Positions 7,606 to 10,167 of a stretch of DNA of 10,167 bases are shown here, in pieces. The notes beneath the pieces are model-generated. The model saw only the letters and a program-made list of their open reading frames with translations. It was not told the DNA's origin and did not search any database. How positions within the stretch are numbered: position 1 is the first letter of the stretch; every line of letters begins with the position of its first letter. Both the position numbers and the translations under genes were made by a program. Source of the DNA: an uncultured Agitococcus sp. (GTDB lineage: Bacteria > Pseudomonadota > Gammaproteobacteria > Pseudomonadales > Moraxellaceae); NCBI RefSeq assembly GCF_937920075.1, contig NZ_CALETI010000498.1, positions 1-10,167 on the forward strand. The letters are read 5' to 3'.

Positions 7606-8265
7606 TTATTTAGGAGCATTCGCCTTGTAAGTAATTTCTACACGGCGGTTTTCTGCCCATGCTGCTTCGTCATGGCCATCATTGATAGGTTTTTCTTTGC
7701 CATAGCTAACAGTATCTAACTGACCACCACGCACACCGTTACTGCTTAAAAATGCTTGAACCGCATTCGCACGACGCTCACCTAAAGCCATGTTGTATTC
7801 ACGAGTACCACGTTCATCAGCATGACCAGAAAGTAGAACCTTAGCTTGAGGGTTTTGATTTAAGTAACTGGCATGTGCTTGTAAAATTTTTAAGTCATCG
7901 CCGTTAAGATCACTACTATCATAATCAAAGTGAACTAAACGAGTGCTTAATAAATCAGCTTGATTGCTACTATCATTATTCGCATCCGAGCCATTATCAG
8001 TATTTTGACCAGTGGCATTTTGGCCATTAGCATTTTTACCTTGATTTTTGTTGGCATTAGCTAAGGCTTCGGCTTTTAAACGTTCTTGTTCGGCAAGCGC
8101 GGCAGCTTGAGCTTCGGCAGCTTGTTTATCTTTGTCGGCTTGGCTTTGGTTTGACGTTTGCTCGCTTCCCGTTGGAGTGGTAGTAGACTTTTTTAGGGTG
8201 CTACAGCCAGTCACGCCAATCGCTAAACTGATGGCTAAGACTAAACTAAGTTTACTGTTTAACAT
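7606..8265 (-). CDS. pal: peptidoglycan-associated lipoprotein Pal
   Basis: Pal is an outer-membrane lipoprotein that binds peptidoglycan and TolB and, through the Tol machine, holds the outer membrane to the septal wall. The protein has 219 residues. The signal peptide ends in lipobox VTGC, with lipidated Cys21 followed by Ser22 (no inner-membrane retention Asp). Residues 43-72 are Ala/Glu/Lys/Gln-rich and likely helical; 70-102 are strikingly Asn/Gly/Gln-rich. The OmpA-like domain covers about 107-219, with the diaminopimelate-binding signature GHADERGTREYN at 147-158 and ENRRVE at 205-210. E. coli Pal has 173 residues; the extra length here is in the linker. The start is ATG at 8265, with GGAG 8 bases upstream (8274-8277). 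A TTG at 8280 in the same frame overlaps that ribosome binding site and would spoil the short lipoprotein signal. The gene lies 42 bases after tolB in the same operon and is the last gene before the terminator. Confidence 0.96.
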   Translation of the reverse strand: MLNSKLSLVLAISLAIGVTGCSTLKKSTTTPTGSEQTSNQSQADKDKQAAEAQAAALAEQERLKAEALANANKNQGKNANGQNATGQNTDNGSDANNDSSNQADLLSTRLVHFDYDSSDLNGDDLKILQAHASYLNQNPQAKVLLSGHADERGTREYNMALGERRANAVQAFLSSNGVRGGQLDTVSYGKEKPINDGHDEAAWAENRRVEITYKANAPK

Positions 8266-8307
8266 GTATCTTTCTCCCAATGAATTAGAGCGTAAAATGT
8301 AAAAGAA

Positions 8308-9579
8308 TTAAGGCGACCATGCAGGCTCACGTACTTGTCCTTCGGAAGCAGGAAGTTGCATTTTAAAACGACCATCTAAAGACATAATGCCTAACACCCC
8401 TTTGTTGCCTTGTCGTGTTGCATAAACAATCATTTGACTATTTGGGGAGAAGCTTGGTGCTTCATCTAATGGCGTCTCTGTGAGTCGTGTTAAGCCACCT
8501 GTTTGCAAATCTTGAATAGCAATTTGAAAACTTTGGCCTGCTCTGCGATGTACCATCGCTAAATATTTACCATCAGGACTAATGGCACCACGGCCATTAA
8601 AAGAGCCTTCAAAGGTTAAACGCTTCACTTCTTGGCTAGCTAAGTCCAAACGATAAATTTGTGGGCTGCCACCTCGGTCTGAGGTAAAGATTAACCCACG
8701 GCCATCAGGATACCAACGTGCTTCGGTATCAATTGCGTAATGATTGGTAAGTCTTGTTAGTTTTTTGCTAGCAATCTCGAATACATAAATTTCGGGATTC
8801 CCATCTTGAGATAAAGTTAGAGCAAGTTTTGAGCCATCAGGCGACCAAGCAGGTGCGCCATTTAAGCCTTTTAAACGACTAATAATTTGACGTTCTTGGG
8901 TAATTAAATTTTGGCTATAAATAGCGGGTTTGCCACTTTCAAAGGAAACATAGGCCATTTTTTGGCCATCAGGCGACCAACTTGGTGACAAAATCGGTTC
9001 TTCGCTATCTAAAACCGTGGTGGGACGACGACCATCCGCATCAGCAATATCGAGTCGATAACGGGTTTGGCCAGCTTGTTTATACTGCAAAACATAGGCA
9101 ACACGAGTGCTAAAAGAGCCATCAAATCCTGTAATTTGTTTAAAAATACGATCACTAATAAAGTGAGCCGCATCTCGCCAACGCGCAGGCGGGATAGTCA
9201 TGCTTTCGCCTAACAGGCGTTGTTGTTGATTGCTACTTAATAATTCATATTGAATGGTTAATTGATTATTGGCTTGGGGTGTGACTGTGCCAACCACTAC
9301 ATAATCTAAATTAATCGCTTGCCACACACTATAAGTGATTTCGGCACTATTGCTTGGTTTTTCAGGAAATTTATCGGCAGGTTTAAATAAACCACTACGC
9401 GCTAAATCCTGACTAATAATGGTATTTAAGGTTTCGCTGTTGTTATCATTAGCAAAAGGCACAATGGCAATTGGCGTTGCATTAGGTGGGGGTGCAACAA
9501 CATCGAACGTTATTTCGCCATAACTAGGCGTGGTGGCTATGCCAATTAAGGCAAAAAAGAACAAACGAAGAGAGCGCAT
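8308..9579 (-). CDS. tolB: Tol-Pal system protein TolB
   Basis: TolB is a periplasmic beta-propeller protein that links TolA to Pal. It has 423 residues. The signal peptide covers about 1-21 (Arg2, Arg5, FFFALIGIA), with cleavage near SYG/E22; mature TolB begins similarly with an acidic residue in E. coli, where this segment binds TolA. The N-terminal domain reaches to about 160 (AIVPFAND, ISQDLARSGLF). Propeller blades then recur with the WSPDG hallmark at 201-205 and 245-249, with variants WYPDG near 286, ISPDG near 330, FSPNS near 378 and terminal AWSP. The DNA for the first two repeats is identical over 16 bases (8965-8980 and 8833-8848). The protein stops directly after AWSP, where E. 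coli TolB continues with two residues, a trivial difference. The ATG is one base after the tolA stop codon. Its ribosome binding site AAGGA (9585-9589) lies inside the last codons of tolA, so translation is probably coupled. Confidence 0.96.
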   Translation of the reverse strand: MRSLRLFFFALIGIATTPSYGEITFDVVAPPPNATPIAIVPFANDNNSETLNTIISQDLARSGLFKPADKFPEKPSNSAEITYSVWQAINLDYVVVGTVTPQANNQLTIQYELLSSNQQQRLLGESMTIPPARWRDAAHFISDRIFKQITGFDGSFSTRVAYVLQYKQAGQTRYRLDIADADGRRPTTVLDSEEPILSPSWSPDGQKMAYVSFESGKPAIYSQNLITQERQIISRLKGLNGAPAWSPDGSKLALTLSQDGNPEIYVFEIASKKLTRLTNHYAIDTEARWYPDGRGLIFTSDRGGSPQIYRLDLASQEVKRLTFEGSFNGRGAISPDGKYLAMVHRRAGQSFQIAIQDLQTGGLTRLTETPLDEAPSFSPNSQMIVYATRQGNKGVLGIMSLDGRFKMQLPASEGQVREPAWSP

Positions 9580-9580
9580 G

Positions 9581-10167
9581 TTAGTCCTTGCTGCTAAAAT
9601 TAAAAGTTAAGCTACGAAATTGGTTAAACAAAGCAGGGTCATTGGGCACAGGTAGGGGGCTGGCTTTGTTAATGGCAGCTTCAATGCTAGCATCAAAGGC
9701 ATCATTTCCACTACGCTTAATAAACAAAATACTACGAACATCACCATCAGGTAGTAGGGTTACTCTGACTTGCGCTTTTAGCTCATCACTTTTAGGAGGG
9801 ATTGACCATTGGCGTTTAACGGTTTCGTATATTTTACGTTTATATTTTTCAATTAAGTCTGTTTGCGCTTGTTTGGCTTTTTCGTTGGCTTCGCGGTCAG
9901 CTTTTTCTTTGGCCAGTTTTTCTTCTTTGGCTAAAGCATCGGCTTCTTTTTGGGCGGCTAAAGCTGCCTCTTTACGCATTTGATCTTCTTTAATTTTTTT
10001 ATCTATGCCATCAAATTCTTTATCAATACTATTCTTTTTCAAGGCATCTTGCAGTTTTTTGCGCGCAGCCGCTTCTCGCTCGGCTTTTTCTTTGGCGAGT
10101 TTCTCTTCTTTGGCTTTAGCTTCTTTGTCAGCTTTTTCTTTAGCTAATTTCTCTTCTTTAGCTTTGG
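9581..10167 (-). CDS. tolA: TolA, C-terminal part (5' end beyond the window)
   Basis: TolA is the inner-membrane-anchored protein that spans the periplasm and passes proton-motive energy from TolQR to TolB and Pal. The frame stays open to the window edge, giving 194 residues without the membrane anchor. The visible N-terminal part is a charged Ala/Lys/Glu helix with repeats such as AKEEKLAKEKA, typical of TolA domain II. The last 90 or so residues form domain III (TonB-C-like fold), from LIEKYKRKIYETVKRQW through VRVTLLPDGDV to LTFNFSSKD. There is no Cys in the visible part, whereas E. coli domain III has a disulfide. A TTG at 10040-10042 is an internal Leu codon, not a start, because the repeat helix continues in frame upstream of it. 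Pairing with tolB and pal confirms the identity. Confidence 0.93.
   Translation of the reverse strand, partial: KAKEEKLAKEKADKEAKAKEEKLAKEKAEREAAARKKLQDALKKNSIDKEFDGIDKKIKEDQMRKEAALAAQKEADALAKEEKLAKEKADREANEKAKQAQTDLIEKYKRKIYETVKRQWSIPPKSDELKAQVRVTLLPDGDVRSILFIKRSGNDAFDASIEAAINKASPLPVPNDPALFNQFRSLTFNFSSKD
9901..10163 (-). repeat. 32-base near-identical repeats within the tolA helix region
   Basis: Three copies of a 32-base unit lie at 9901-9932, 10084-10115 and 10132-10163. They differ at only a few positions and all encode variants of KEEKLAKEKA. The last two are 48 bases (16 codons) apart; the first is 183 bases (61 codons) from the second, so all stay in frame. Such repeats are common in TolA domain II and can expand or shrink without breaking the frame. 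Confidence 0.8.

Noticed and set aside
8266..8280. TTG at 8280 as start of Pal
   Set aside because: It overlaps the GGGAGA ribosome binding site that serves the ATG at 8265 and adds Gly-Glu-Arg-Tyr before a proper lipoprotein signal peptide.
8833..8980. Repeated 16-base sequence (8833-8848 and 8965-8980) as a possible mobile or CRISPR repeat
   Set aside because: Both copies encode the WSPDG blade motif of TolB in frame, so protein repeat structure explains them.
9588..9983. 131-codon open frame on the plus strand opposite tolA
   Set aside because: Its Ser/Leu/Ala-rich product mirrors the Lys/Glu/Ala codons of the TolA helix on the other strand, and TolA is clearly the real gene.
9581..10042. 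A separate short gene starting at 10042
   Set aside because: The codon there is TTG within the TolA frame, and the Lys/Glu/Ala repeat helix continues in frame to the window edge, so it is internal.

Overview
The window is AT-rich (by eye about 40% GC), densely coding DNA from a Gram-negative gammaproteobacterium. The evidence is a complete HrpA helicase, a type Vd patatin autotransporter of the Pseudomonas PlpD kind, and a tolA-tolB-pal cluster. The long acyl-CoA-type ketoacyl synthase III and the low GC point to the Pseudomonadales, perhaps the Moraxellaceae. That placement is inferred from remembered family resemblance, not from a search. I see no tRNA, rRNA, CRISPR array, insertion sequence or phage gene, and base and codon use look even throughout.

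Left part, plus strand: a 229-base AT-rich leader (1-229) is followed by hrpA (230-4114), a DEAH-box RNA helicase. After 70 bases comes a 380-residue 3-oxoacyl-ACP synthase III (4185-5327). It starts at TTG behind a strong ribosome binding site. A terminator-like hairpin containing this gene's stop codon fills most of the 38-base gap to the next gene. That gene is a secreted patatin-like phospholipase fused to a POTRA domain and an outer-membrane barrel (5366-7561).

Right part, minus strand: pal (7606-8265), tolB (8308-9579) and the 3' part of tolA (9581 to the window edge) read leftward in the order tolA-tolB-pal. TolA crosses the periplasm, its C-terminal domain meets TolB and Pal, and Pal anchors the outer membrane to peptidoglycan. 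Together they support outer-membrane constriction at division. The plpD-like gene and pal converge on one perfect inverted repeat (7561-7594), which probably terminates both transcripts. No cpoB follows pal.

I found no undescribed system. The points most worth a second look are the hairpin squeezed between the ketoacyl synthase and the phospholipase, the long Asn/Gln-rich linker in Pal, and the pairing of an acyl-CoA-type synthase with a secreted phospholipase.
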